Shown: positions 27,827 to 36,647 of the stretch, piece by piece
Position numbering within the stretch: position 1 is the stretch's first letter
How the letters are laid out: the number at the start of each line of letters is the position of its first letter
DNA from: Umezawaea sp049997955
GTDB lineage: Bacteria; Actinomycetota; Actinomycetes; Mycobacteriales; Pseudonocardiaceae
NCBI GenBank assembly: GCA_049997955.1
Contig: JAEBDY010000017.1
Span: forward strand, 186,001 to 250,000
Reading direction: 5' to 3'
Length of the DNA: 64,000 nt
The notes under the pieces: model-generated
The model's database searches: none
Seen by the model: only the letters and a program-made list of their open reading frames with translations
What the model was told of the DNA's origin: nothing
Program-made: the position numbers and the translations under genes

Positions 27827-28345
27827 ATGCGCATCACCGTCAACGTCGACGGCGTGAGCTACACCGACGAAGTGGAACCGCGAATGCTGCTGGTCCACTA
27901 CCTCCGAGAACGACTGGGCAAAACCGGAACCGTCGTCGGCTGCGACACGAGCAACTGCGGCGCGTGCACGGTCCACCTCGACGGCCACAGCGTGAAGTCC
28001 TGCTCCGTGTTCGCGGTGCAGACCGACCGCCACGAGGTCACCACGATCGAGGGCCTGGCGCGGGACGGGCAGCTGCACCCCGTGCAGAAGGCGTTCCACG
28101 AGAACCACGCGCTCCAGTGCGGGTTCTGCACCCCCGGCATGATCATGCAGTCGCTGGACCTCATCGCCGACCACCCCGACCCGGACGAGGAGACCGTCCG
28201 CAAGGGCCTGGAGGGCAACCTCTGCCGGTGCACCGGCTACCAGAACATCGTGAAGGCCGTGCGCGCCGCCGCCCACGAGATGCGTCCCGGCGCGGGGCCG
28301 GCGGCCGAGCAGGTCACCCCGTCGCACGTCGGGGGCGGGGAATGA
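27827..28345 (+). CDS. coxS: Molybdenum hydroxylase small subunit (2Fe-2S), CoxS-like
   Basis: A 172-residue iron-sulfur subunit that passes electrons from the Mo site to the FAD subunit. The N-terminal ferredoxin-type cluster uses C39, C44, C47 and C59 ([16 protein letters not shown]), and the C-terminal cluster uses C98, C101, C133 and C135 (CGFCTPG, CRCTGY). This is the usual two-cluster CoxS/QoxS design. The stop overlaps the coxL start (ATGA). The gene name reflects family, not proof of CO oxidation. Confidence 0.95.
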   Translation: MRITVNVDGVSYTDEVEPRMLLVHYLRERLGKTGTVVGCDTSNCGACTVHLDGHSVKSCSVFAVQTDRHEVTTIEGLARDGQLHPVQKAFHENHALQCGFCTPGMIMQSLDLIADHPDPDEETVRKGLEGNLCRCTGYQNIVKAVRAAAHEMRPGAGPAAEQVTPSHVGGGE

Positions 28346-30777
28346 CCGCCACCGTCGAGCCGGAGATCGGCAAAGCGAGGCTGCGCAAGGAGGACGCGCG
28401 GCTGATCACCGGCGACACCCGGTGGACCGACAACATCCAGATGGCCGGGATGCTGCACATGGCGGTGCTCCGCAGCCCCATGGCGCACGCGAAGATCACC
28501 AGCATCGACGTCACCGCGGCCGCGGCCATGCCGGGCGTGCTGCTGGTGCTGACCGGCGAGGACGTGGCGGACGAGCAGGGCAGCCTGCCGTGCGCGTGGC
28601 CGATCACCGAGGACATGCTCGCCCCGCCCGCCCCGTCGCTGGCCGTGGACGAGGTCAACTTCGCCGGTGAGGGCGTCGCGCTCGTCATCGCCCGCACCGA
28701 CTACGAGGCGCACGACGCGCTGGCCGCGATCGACGTCGAGTACGAAGACCTGCCGGTGGTGCTGGACATGAACGCGGCGGTCGCCGACGGCGCCGACCTC
28801 GTGCACCCCGACCTCGGCACGAACAAGAGCGCCACGTGGATCTTCGACTCCGCCGAGGCGGGCACGGGGTCCGACGTCGAGCAGGCCATCGCCGAGGCGG
28901 AGGTGACGGTCACCAGGACGTTCCGCCAGCAGCGGCTCATCCCGGCGTTCATGGAGCCCCGGTCCGTCGTGGTCGACCCCGGCGGTGGCTCGATCACGAT
29001 GTGGTCGGCCACCCAGGTCCCGCACATCCTGCGCTGGATGCTCGCCGCCGTGCTCGGCATCCCCGAGCAGAAGGTGCGGGTCATCGCGCCGGACGTCGGC
29101 GGCGGATTCGGCGGCAAGCTCCAGGTCACGCCAGAGGAGGTGCTGACCCTGCTGGTCGCGCGCCGCCTCGGCAAGCCGGTGAAGTGGACCGAGACGCGCA
29201 CCGAGTCGATGCTGTCCGCCCACCACGGCCGGGACCAGATCCAGCACCTGACGATCACCGCGCGCCGCGACGGCACGGTCACCGGGCTCAAGGTCGACCT
29301 GCTCGCCGACATGGGCGCGTACCTGCGGCTGGTCACGCCGGGCGTGCCGATCCTGGGCGCGTTCATGTTCAACGCCATCTACAAGTTCCCGGCGTACAGG
29401 TTCACCTGCGTCAACGTGTTCACGAACAAGGTCCCGACGGACGCCTACCGCGGGGCAGGCCGCCCCGAGGCCACGTTCGCGATCGAGCGGATCATGGACG
29501 AACTGGCCGTCGAGCTCGACATCGAGCCGATGGAGCTGCGCCGCAAGAACTGGATCAAGCACGAGGAGTTCCCGTTCACCACGGTCTGCGGGCTCACCTA
29601 CGACTCGGGCAACTACGAGGCCGCGACCGACCGGGCCGTGGAGCTGTTCGGGTACGACGAGCTGCGGCAGGAGCAGGCCAGGCGCCGGGAGAGCGGTGAC
29701 CCGGTGCAGCTGGGCATCGGCATCTCGACGTTCACCGAGATGTGCGGCCTCGCGCCGTCGCGGGTGCTCGGCTCGCTGCGCTACGCCGCGGGCGGCTGGG
29801 AGCACGCGGCGATCCGGATGCTGCCCACCGGCAAGGTCGAGCTGATCACCGGCACGTCGCCGCACGGGCAGGGCCACGAGACGGCGTGGAGCCAGATCGT
29901 GGCGGACCGGCTCGGCGTGCCGTTCGAGGACGTCGAGGTGCTGCACGGCGACACGCAGTCCTCGCACAAGGGCATGGACAGCTACGGGTCGCGGTCGCTG
30001 GCGGTCGGCGGCACGGCGGTCGTGCTGGCCGCGGACAAGGTGCTGGCGAAGGCCCGCACGCTGGCCGCGCACCTGATGGAGTGCTCGGAGTCCGACGTGG
30101 ACTTCGCGGCCGGGCAGTTCTCCGTGCGCGGCACGGGAACCAGCACCGCGCTCGGCGACGTCGTGCTGGCGGCGCACGTGGCGCACAACCTGCCGGACGG
30201 CATGGAGCCGGGCATGGACGCCGAGTGCACGTTCGACCCGACGAACTTCTCGTTCCCGCACGGCACGCACCTGTGCGCGACCGAGGTCGACACCGAGACC
30301 GGCGCGGTGAAGATCCGCAAGTACGTCTGCGTGGACGACATCGGCGAGGTGGTGAACCCGCTGATCGTCGAGGGCCAGGTGCACGGCGGGCTGGCGCAGG
30401 GCATCGCGCAGGCGCTGTTCGAGGAGGCCGTGCACGACGAGTCGGGCACCCTCACGACGGCGACGCTGGCGGACTACCTGGTGCCGACGGCGGCGGACCT
30501 GCCGCACTTCACCACCGACCGCACGGTGACGCCCGCGGACTCGAACCCGTTGGGGGTCAAGGGAGTCGGCGAGGCGGGCACGATCGCGTCGACCCCGGCC
30601 GTGGTGAACGCGGTGCTCGACGCCGTGCGCCACCTCGGCGTGCAGGACATCGAGATGCCGTGCACGCCGATGCGCGTGTGGAAAGCGGTGCACCAGGGCA
30701 AGGAACGAGGGGTGCCGACGACACCGGTCGCCGCGGGCGGCCTCGGCTCCATCGACGCGCAGGGAGGTGCGGAGTGA
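28342..30777 (+). CDS. coxL: Molybdenum hydroxylase large subunit, form II CoxL-like
   Basis: An 811-residue Mo-binding subunit of the xanthine oxidase family. GGGFGGK (near residue 255) and PHGQGHET contribute to cofactor binding, and VKGVGEAG near the end carries the catalytic Glu. The active-site loop is AYRGAGR (residues 368-374). This is the form II signature; genuine form I CO dehydrogenases carry AYXCSFR with the Cu-binding Cys. The enzyme therefore lacks the copper ligand and probably oxidises another substrate, perhaps an aldehyde or N-heterocycle. It overlaps coxS and coxM by four bases each. Confidence 0.93.
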   Translation: MTATVEPEIGKARLRKEDARLITGDTRWTDNIQMAGMLHMAVLRSPMAHAKITSIDVTAAAAMPGVLLVLTGEDVADEQGSLPCAWPITEDMLAPPAPSLAVDEVNFAGEGVALVIARTDYEAHDALAAIDVEYEDLPVVLDMNAAVADGADLVHPDLGTNKSATWIFDSAEAGTGSDVEQAIAEAEVTVTRTFRQQRLIPAFMEPRSVVVDPGGGSITMWSATQVPHILRWMLAAVLGIPEQKVRVIAPDVGGGFGGKLQVTPEEVLTLLVARRLGKPVKWTETRTESMLSAHHGRDQIQHLTITARRDGTVTGLKVDLLADMGAYLRLVTPGVPILGAFMFNAIYKFPAYRFTCVNVFTNKVPTDAYRGAGRPEATFAIERIMDELAVELDIEPMELRRKNWIKHEEFPFTTVCGLTYDSGNYEAATDRAVELFGYDELRQEQARRRESGDPVQLGIGISTFTEMCGLAPSRVLGSLRYAAGGWEHAAIRMLPTGKVELITGTSPHGQGHETAWSQIVADRLGVPFEDVEVLHGDTQSSHKGMDSYGSRSLAVGGTAVVLAADKVLAKARTLAAHLMECSESDVDFAAGQFSVRGTGTSTALGDVVLAAHVAHNLPDGMEPGMDAECTFDPTNFSFPHGTHLCATEVDTETGAVKIRKYVCVDDIGEVVNPLIVEGQVHGGLAQGIAQALFEEAVHDESGTLTTATLADYLVPTAADLPHFTTDRTVTPADSNPLGVKGVGEAGTIASTPAVVNAVLDAVRHLGVQDIEMPCTPMRVWKAVHQGKERGVPTTPVAAGGLGSIDAQGGAE

Positions 30778-31628
30778 TCCCCGCGGAGTTCGACTACGTG
30801 GCGCCGTCCTCGGTGGAGGAAGCGGTGCGGGCGCTCACGGAGGCCGGTGAGGACGCCAAGGTCCTGGCCGGAGGCCAGAGCCTGATCCCGGTGCTGCGCA
30901 TGAGGTTGGCCGCGCCGAACGTGGTCGTGGACCTGTCGAACCTGACCGAGCTGACGGGCGTCCGCGACGACGGCGACTCGCTGCTCATCGGGGCGATGAC
31001 CACGCACCACGAGCTCCAGCGCGACCACCTGGTCCGCGACCACGCCCGGCTGCTGGCCCTCGCCACCGACGAGGTCGCGGACCCGCAGGTGCGGCACCGC
31101 GGCACGTTCGGCGGCGCGCTGGCCCACGCGGACCCGGCAGGCGACCTGCCCGCCCCCGCGCTGGCGATGGACGCGACGATGGTCATCGTCGGGCCGGGTG
31201 GCCGTCGGGAGGTGCCCGCGGCGGAGTTCTTCGTCGACTACTTCACCACGGTGCTGGAGCCGAACGACGTCCTCGTCGACATCCGCGTGCCGAAGCTGAC
31301 CGGCTGGAGCGCGCACTACGAGAAGTTCAACCGGGTCGCGCAGGCGTGGTCGATCGTGGCCGTGGCGGCGGCGGTCCGGGTGGTCGACGGCACCATCGCC
31401 GAGGCCAGGGTGGCGCTCACCAACATGGGGCCGACCCCGGTGCGCGCGCACGGCGTGGAGGAGGCCCTGGTCGGGCAGCCCGCCACGGCCGGGTCGATCA
31501 CCGCCGCGGCTGCCCGCGCGGCCGAGGGCACGAACCCGACGACGGACGGCAACGCCGACGCCGAGTTCCGCTCGCACCTCGCGCGGGTGCTGACCGGGCG
31601 GGCCCTCACCGCAGCGGTGGGAGCATGA
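30774..31628 (+). CDS. coxM: Molybdenum hydroxylase FAD subunit, CoxM-like
   Basis: A 284-residue FAD-binding subunit. VLAGGQSLIPVLRMRL (about residues 28-43) and TFGGALAHADPAGDLP (about 110-125) are the two FAD-contact motifs of CoxM/XdhB proteins, followed by the CO-dehydrogenase-flavoprotein C-terminal domain. GTG 30774 overlaps the coxL stop, and its own stop overlaps coxG. Subunit order S-L-M differs from the classical M-S-L order of form I operons. Confidence 0.94.
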   Translation: MIPAEFDYVAPSSVEEAVRALTEAGEDAKVLAGGQSLIPVLRMRLAAPNVVVDLSNLTELTGVRDDGDSLLIGAMTTHHELQRDHLVRDHARLLALATDEVADPQVRHRGTFGGALAHADPAGDLPAPALAMDATMVIVGPGGRREVPAAEFFVDYFTTVLEPNDVLVDIRVPKLTGWSAHYEKFNRVAQAWSIVAVAAAVRVVDGTIAEARVALTNMGPTPVRAHGVEEALVGQPATAGSITAAAARAAEGTNPTTDGNADAEFRSHLARVLTGRALTAAVGA

Positions 31629-32284
31629 GGCTGGAGCACGAGTTCACGGTCCCGGCCCCGGTCGGGACCGTGTGGACCGCGCTCCTGGACCCGGAGAGGG
31701 TGGCGCCGTGCATGCCCGGCGCCACCCTGACCGAGGTCGACGGGACGCGGTTCACCGGCACCGTGAAGGTGAAGCTCGGCCCGATCACCCTGATGTACAA
31801 GGGATCGGGCGAGTTCCTGGAAACCGACGAGACGACGCGCACGGCCGTGATCAAGGCGTCCGGCAAGGACGTCCGCGGCAACGGCACGGCGGCTGCCACG
31901 GTCACGGCGGTGCTGACCGGGGTCGACGGCGGCACGCGGGCGGCCGTCGTGACCGACCTCAGCATCACCGGCAGGCCCGCCCAGTTCGGCAGGGGCCTGA
32001 TCGCCGAGGTCGGGGGCAAGATCATCGATCAGTTCGCCGTTTGCCTGGCGAGCAGGCTCGGATCGGAGGAGGCTGGCAGGGACGACGACACCGCTGCCGA
32101 GTCCCCCGAGGAAGCCGACGTGACCCAACAGCACCTCAGAGCCGTTCCGGACCGGGCAGACGAAGCAGAGGCGATCGACCTGCTCGGCACCGCGGGCGGA
32201 CCCGTGCTCAAGCGGGCCGTGCCGGTGGCGCTCGGGCTCGTCGTCCTCGCGCTGGTGGTCTCCCGGCTCAGGCGGCACCGCTGA
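31625..32284 (+). CDS. coxG: CoxG-family SRPBCC protein with C-terminal membrane anchor
   Basis: A 219-residue protein. Residues 1-145 form a CoxG/SRPBCC domain (FTVPAPVGTVWTALLDPERV, CMPGATLTEVDG, KVKLGPITLMYKGSG). A charged linker follows, then a C-terminal transmembrane helix (AVPVALGLVVLALVVSRL). CoxG helps recruit CO dehydrogenase to the membrane in other bacteria; a similar docking role is inferred here. ATG 31625 overlaps coxM and its stop overlaps the CapA-like reading frame. Confidence 0.92.
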   Translation: MRLEHEFTVPAPVGTVWTALLDPERVAPCMPGATLTEVDGTRFTGTVKVKLGPITLMYKGSGEFLETDETTRTAVIKASGKDVRGNGTAAATVTAVLTGVDGGTRAAVVTDLSITGRPAQFGRGLIAEVGGKIIDQFAVCLASRLGSEEAGRDDDTAAESPEEADVTQQHLRAVPDRADEAEAIDLLGTAGGPVLKRAVPVALGLVVLALVVSRLRRHR

Positions 32285-33411
32285 ACGACCGGCGCGGGCG
32301 GTCGTTGGCGGTCCTGACCGCCTGCGCCGTCCTGGCCGCGTGCACGGGCGCCACCGGCACGCCCGTCGCCTCCTCCGTCTCCTCCGCCGCGTCCTCCGAC
32401 ACCGGGCTCGCCATCGCACCGCCGCCCCCGCCCCCGCGGTCCTTCACCCTCGCCGCGGGCGGCGACATCCTCGTCCACCCCGCGCTCACCGACCAGGCCA
32501 AGGCCGACGGCGGCGGCACCCCGGACTTCGGGCCGCTGCTGGAGGGCCTGCGCTCGGCGGTCGACGCAGACCTGTCCATCTGCCACCTGGAGACGCCGCT
32601 GTCCGCCCCCGGCGCCCCGACGTTCGGCTACCCCGCGTTCAGCGCGCCGCCGGAGATCGCGAAGGCGCTGGTGGACCTCGGGTACGACAGCTGCTCGACC
32701 GCGTCCAACCACACGCTGGACCGCGACGTGCAGGGCGTGCGGACCACGCTGGACGTGCTGGACTCGGTCGGCCTCAAGCACACCGGGTCGGCGCGCAGCC
32801 CGGAGGAAGCCGCGACCCCGCTGGTCATGGACGCGAACGGCGTGAAGGTCGGGCAGGTCGCGTTCACCTACGGCTACAACGGGATCCCGCTCCCCGAGCC
32901 GTGGATCGCCAACACCCTCGACCCCCAGCGGGTCGTCGAGGCCGCCCGCGCCGCGAAGGCCGCCGGCGCCGAGGTCGTGGTCGCCAGCCTGCACTGGGGC
33001 GCCGAGTACGAGGCCGACCCGACCCTCGAACAGCGCACGATGGCCGCGACGATCCTCGCCGACCCCGCCGTCGACCTGGTCATCGGCACGCACGTGCACA
33101 CCGTGCAGCCGGTGGAGCAGATCGCGGGCAAGTGGGTCGTGTACGGCATGGGCAACGAGATCGCGAAGCACGAGGAGCCCCGCGGCACCACGGAGGAAGG
33201 CCTGATCGCCCGTTTCAGGTTCGTCCAGGGCCCGCAGGGCTGGCGGGTGGACGAGGCGAAGTACCGCCCCACCCTGGTCGAACTCGGCCCTCCGATCCGG
33301 GTCGTCGACCTGTCCTCGTCCCCTCCGACGCCCCGCCGCACCGAGGCGCTGGCGCGCACCGACGAGATCGTCGGCCGCCTCGGCGCGGCCGCCGCGGGCC
33401 TCGGGCGGTAG
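32281..33411 (+). CDS. CapA-family metallophosphoesterase-like lipoprotein
   Basis: A CapA/PgsA-type protein of about 376 residues: AAGGDILVHP, SICHLETPLS, STASNHTLDRDVQG and ASLHWGAEYEADP followed by VIGTHVHTVQPVE. These metal-ligand motifs are typical of the poly-gamma-glutamate synthesis CapA fold. The N-terminus RRGRSLAVLTACAVLAAC looks like a lipoprotein signal with Cys21 as anchor. The start is uncertain: CTG 32281 overlaps the coxG stop and gives the best signal peptide, while TTG 32305 would be shorter. CapA-like genes occur outside capsule loci, so the role is open. Confidence 0.85.
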   Translation: MNDRRGRSLAVLTACAVLAACTGATGTPVASSVSSAASSDTGLAIAPPPPPPRSFTLAAGGDILVHPALTDQAKADGGGTPDFGPLLEGLRSAVDADLSICHLETPLSAPGAPTFGYPAFSAPPEIAKALVDLGYDSCSTASNHTLDRDVQGVRTTLDVLDSVGLKHTGSARSPEEAATPLVMDANGVKVGQVAFTYGYNGIPLPEPWIANTLDPQRVVEAARAAKAAGAEVVVASLHWGAEYEADPTLEQRTMAATILADPAVDLVIGTHVHTVQPVEQIAGKWVVYGMGNEIAKHEEPRGTTEEGLIARFRFVQGPQGWRVDEAKYRPTLVELGPPIRVVDLSSSPPTPRRTEALARTDEIVGRLGAAAAGLGR

Positions 33412-33506
33412 CCGGTTCCTCCCGGCGTTGAACCGGAAACGCCGCACGGCCGTGAACCTGCTGTACATCGGGATCACCGCTCGCCAGCACCGGAGGACGG
33501 CCGCTC

Positions 33507-35141
33507 ATGACCGGGAACGACGCGAACCCCTTCGCCGCGAAGACGGCGCTGCTCCGCCTCCCGAGGCGGGGCACGACCACCGTGGGCGGCCCCGTGCCGG
33601 ACCAGGCCATCGCGCCCGTCATGCCGCTGCCCCGGCGTCCCGCGGGCCGTCCGCTGCGCGTCGACGTCGTCGGCGGCGGGCCGGTCGGCCTCACGTTCGC
33701 GTGCACGCTGCGGGCGTTGATGGGCGACCAGGTCGTGATCCGCGTGCACGACTCCCGCTGGCACCGCCGCAACGGCCGCGTCCTGTGGCGCGAGCGCGCG
33801 GAGGGCAACACCCGCCGCGAGCAGGTCGTGACGCTGCAGAGCAACGTGTGGTCCAACTTCCCGGAGAAGGTCAAGCGGCGCCTGTTCACCGAGGGTCGCT
33901 TCGGCGAGATGTGGCCGCTGGGCCCGGACTCCCCGGCCGAGCGCGGCCGACCCCGCAACCTGAAGATCCGCTGGATCGAGGACAGCCTGCTGGACCTGGC
34001 GCAGGACGTGTACGGCATCGAGTTGCGCGCCGAGACCTACGAGGTCCCCGTGAAGTGGGACGGCACCGACGTCCTGGCGATCTGCGACGGCGCCAGGTCC
34101 AGGACCCGCGACGGCCTGAAGGACGCGTTCGGCACCCCCGACCGCGACTTCTACTCGATCAACGGCACCCCGCTGGAGGAGACCGTCCTCGGCATCCGGG
34201 TCAGGTCGAACCTCCCGGACGAGTACACGGTCCCGCTGACGGTCAGCCAGAACCGCTTCCTCTTCAACTCGCTGGGCGGCGGGTTCATCAACATGCGCCT
34301 CACCGCCGAGGAGGCCTCCGAGATCGTGGCGATCGGCGAGAACGGCCCGGTCGAGTGCATCGAGCGCTACTCGTGCACGATGCGCCCGCTGGGCGACCGG
34401 TTCGTCTGCGACCGCCACCGGTCCTCGTTCAAGCCGTCGATCGACCCGCTCTCCTTCCTGTGGCCCCGGATCCAGGACGGCATCCGCTTCTTCGGCGCCT
34501 CGCAGGCGGACTTCCTCAGCCTCACCTCGTTCAAGCTGGGGATGCGGCAGAACTCCCGCTTCACCGCCCAACTCGCCCCCGGCACGTGGGGCTTCCTGCT
34601 CGGCGACGCCGCCAACTCGCTCCACTTCTGGCCCGGCCGAGGCCTCAACACCGGCGTCAAGAGCGCCCAGTCGCTCGCCACCGCGCTGCGGCAGCGCTGG
34701 CAGGGCAACGACTTCCGCTCGTCCGACTTCTCGTCGCACGAGGGCACCATGCAGCAGTTGCAGTACCGCGAGAAGTCCCGCGCGTGGACCACGATGGTCA
34801 TGCCGGACGAGAACGGCGCGCCCCGCGGCATCGAGGACCGCGTCCGCGACGGCCTGGAGGGCCCGTTCGACCGCGAGGCCCTCACCACCGAGCTGTGGAA
34901 CCGCGTGCGCGACGTCAAGAACCGCCTGGCCCCGCGAATGGGCCACCTGCCGAACGACCAGTGGTACCTGGACAAGATCAACGGCCTGCACGTCAAAACC
35001 CTCAAGGTGATGGTGGAGACCGGCCCGTGGATCACCCGCGAGATCGGCGGCGACGAGGTCTCGGTCAGCGTCGACTTCCCCGAACCGTCCCGCCGCGACA
35101 TCCCGATCACCCACCTCCGCGCCACGTCGCTGGCGGGGTAG
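33507..35141 (+). CDS. FAD-dependent monooxygenase-like flavoprotein
   Basis: A 544-residue flavoprotein. VDVVGGGPVGLTFACTL (about residues 52-68) is the FAD dinucleotide-binding GXGXXG motif, and WGFLLGDAANSLHFWPGRGL with NTGVKSAQSLA (about 360-390) corresponds to the second FAD motif (GD...P...G) of PHBH/MICAL-like hydroxylases. A central ICDGARSRTR matches the DG motif. The ~50-residue N-terminal extension is Arg/Pro-rich. GGAGG precedes ATG 33507. The substrate is unknown; it is not obviously part of the Cox operon, being separated by 95 nt with a weak inverted repeat. Confidence 0.85.
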   Translation: MTGNDANPFAAKTALLRLPRRGTTTVGGPVPDQAIAPVMPLPRRPAGRPLRVDVVGGGPVGLTFACTLRALMGDQVVIRVHDSRWHRRNGRVLWRERAEGNTRREQVVTLQSNVWSNFPEKVKRRLFTEGRFGEMWPLGPDSPAERGRPRNLKIRWIEDSLLDLAQDVYGIELRAETYEVPVKWDGTDVLAICDGARSRTRDGLKDAFGTPDRDFYSINGTPLEETVLGIRVRSNLPDEYTVPLTVSQNRFLFNSLGGGFINMRLTAEEASEIVAIGENGPVECIERYSCTMRPLGDRFVCDRHRSSFKPSIDPLSFLWPRIQDGIRFFGASQADFLSLTSFKLGMRQNSRFTAQLAPGTWGFLLGDAANSLHFWPGRGLNTGVKSAQSLATALRQRWQGNDFRSSDFSSHEGTMQQLQYREKSRAWTTMVMPDENGAPRGIEDRVRDGLEGPFDREALTTELWNRVRDVKNRLAPRMGHLPNDQWYLDKINGLHVKTLKVMVETGPWITREIGGDEVSVSVDFPEPSRRDIPITHLRATSLAG

Positions 35142-35157
35142 GTCCTACGGTGGCGCG

Positions 35158-35655
35158 ATGACGCCTCCCACGAGCCTCCGACCCGAGCCCATCACCACCG
35201 AGCGGCTCGTGCTGGAGCCGTTGCGGGTGGAGCACGCCGAGGAGATGGCGGCTCTGCTGGACGACGTCCGGCTGCACGAGTTCATCGGCGGTGAACCACC
35301 GAGCCCGGACCAGTTGCGGGACAGGTACACCCGGCAGGTGGCGGGGGTCGAGCGGGGATGGCTCAACTGGATCGTGCGGCACGGCGGGGCGGTCGTGGGG
35401 ACGGTGCAGGCGACCCTGGAGGACGGGGTCGCGGAGGTGGCCTGGGTGATCGGTGTCGCGCACCAGGGGCGGGGGTTCGCGGGGGAGGCGGCTGTCGGGA
35501 TGGGGGAGTGGCTGCTGGCCCGCGGCGTGCCGGGGTTGGTGGCGCACGTGCATCCGGAGCACCTGGCGTCCGTCGCGGTGGCTCGGCGGGTGGGGCTGGT
35601 CGCGACCGACGTGGTGGTCGACGGTGAGGTGCGGTGGGTCAGCGCAGGGCGGTGA
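35158..35655 (+). CDS. GNAT-family acetyltransferase
   Basis: A 165-residue acetyltransferase of the RimJ/RimL-like type. It opens with ITTERLVLEPLRVEHAEEMA and has the acetyl-CoA pyrophosphate-binding pattern VAHQGRGFAGEAAVGM and later HPEHLASVAVARRVGL. TACGGT ends 6 nt before ATG 35158 and no Shine-Dalgarno sequence is present, suggesting a leaderless mRNA. The 3' end overlaps the convergent menC gene by 17 nt. The acceptor substrate cannot be inferred. Confidence 0.92.
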   Translation: MTPPTSLRPEPITTERLVLEPLRVEHAEEMAALLDDVRLHEFIGGEPPSPDQLRDRYTRQVAGVERGWLNWIVRHGGAVVGTVQATLEDGVAEVAWVIGVAHQGRGFAGEAAVGMGEWLLARGVPGLVAHVHPEHLASVAVARRVGLVATDVVVDGEVRWVSAGR

Positions 35656-36589
35656 CGCGGGCCAGGCGGTCGAGCCAGCGGGCCGTGGTGGGGGCGTCGG
35701 CGGCGAAGCGCTCGTGCAGGTCGGGGACGGGGGCGGTGCCGGGGACGGGGAGGTGTCCGTCCACCGGGCGCAGGGAGTCGGTGGTGACGTCGCCGGTCAT
35801 GAGCGACAGGGTCGCCAGGCCGCAGGCGTGGTCGAGTGACGGCAGGGCGGCGGCCAGTGCGAGGCCGGCCGCCAGGCCGACGGAGGTCTCCACGGCCGAG
35901 GAGACGACGCACGGGAGGCCGGAGGCCTCGGCGACCTTCAACGCCCGGCGCACGCCGCCCAGCGGAGCGACCTTGATCACGGCGATGTCGGCCGCGCCCG
36001 CCACGGCGACCTTCAGCGGGTCCTCGGCGCGGCGGATCGACTCGTCCGCGGCGATCGGCACGTCCACCCGGCGGCGGACCGCGGCCAGTTCCTCGATGGT
36101 GCGGCACGGCTGCTCGACGTACTCCAGGCCACCGGCGGCGCGGTCGAGCGCCGCGATCGCGGTGACCGCGAAGTCCACGTCCCACGCCATGTTCGCGTCC
36201 ACCCGCACCTTGCCTCCGGGGCCCAGGGCGTCGCGGACGGCGGCGACCCGTTCCAGGTCCGACGACAGCGGCGCGCCCGGATCGGCGACCTTCACCTTCG
36301 CCGTGGCGCAGCCGGACGCCGCCACGATCTCGAACGCGCGCTCCGGTGGGACGACGGGAACGGTGCAGTTGACCGGGATCGACGAGCGCAGGGGAGCGGG
36401 CCAGTGCAGGCCCGCGGCTTCCTCCGCGCTCTCCAGCCACGGCACGCACTCGGCGTCGGAGTAGTCCAGGAACGGGCAGAACTCACCCCACCCGGCGGGC
36501 CCTTCCAGCAGCACGCCCTCGCGCACGGTGATGCCCCGGAAGCGGTTGCGCATCGGGATCGCGTACACCCGGATCGAGGAGACGTCCAC
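35639..36589 (-). CDS. menC: o-Succinylbenzoate synthase
   Basis: MenC dehydrates SHCHC to o-succinylbenzoate in menaquinone synthesis. The 316-residue enolase-superfamily protein has the catalytic Lys pair in TAKVKV, metal ligands in RVDANMAWD, YVEQPC and AADES, and the second Lys in VIKVAPLGG. The closing block SSAVETSVGLAAG fits MenC of actinobacteria. GTG 36589 is chosen. No other men genes are nearby. Related dipeptide epimerases share the fold, but the motif set favours MenC. Confidence 0.92.
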   Translation of the reverse strand: MDVSSIRVYAIPMRNRFRGITVREGVLLEGPAGWGEFCPFLDYSDAECVPWLESAEEAAGLHWPAPLRSSIPVNCTVPVVPPERAFEIVAASGCATAKVKVADPGAPLSSDLERVAAVRDALGPGGKVRVDANMAWDVDFAVTAIAALDRAAGGLEYVEQPCRTIEELAAVRRRVDVPIAADESIRRAEDPLKVAVAGAADIAVIKVAPLGGVRRALKVAEASGLPCVVSSAVETSVGLAAGLALAAALPSLDHACGLATLSLMTGDVTTDSLRPVDGHLPVPGTAPVPDLHERFAADAPTTARWLDRLARVTALR

Positions 36590-36607
36590 GACCCCATCCT
36601 GTCAAAC

Positions 36608-36643
36608 CCGGTGCCGCCCGGCCCGTCGGCCGGACGGCACCGG
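36608..36643 (-). terminator. Hairpin terminator after XPB helicase gene
   Basis: CCGGTGCCG pairs with CGGCACCGG, and an inner CCGG/CCGG step narrows the loop. It starts 5 nt beyond the XPB stop on the minus strand. No U-tract follows. Confidence 0.75.
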
Positions 36644-36647
36644 ACCG

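Noticed and set aside
27827..31628. True carbon monoxide dehydrogenase
   Set aside because: The large subunit has the form II loop AYRGAGR and lacks the copper-binding Cys motif AYXCSFR.
33412..33436. CCGGTTC/GAACCGG inverted repeat after the CapA-like gene as a terminator
   Set aside because: The 7-bp stem with an 11-nt loop is too weak to claim, and no T-tract follows.
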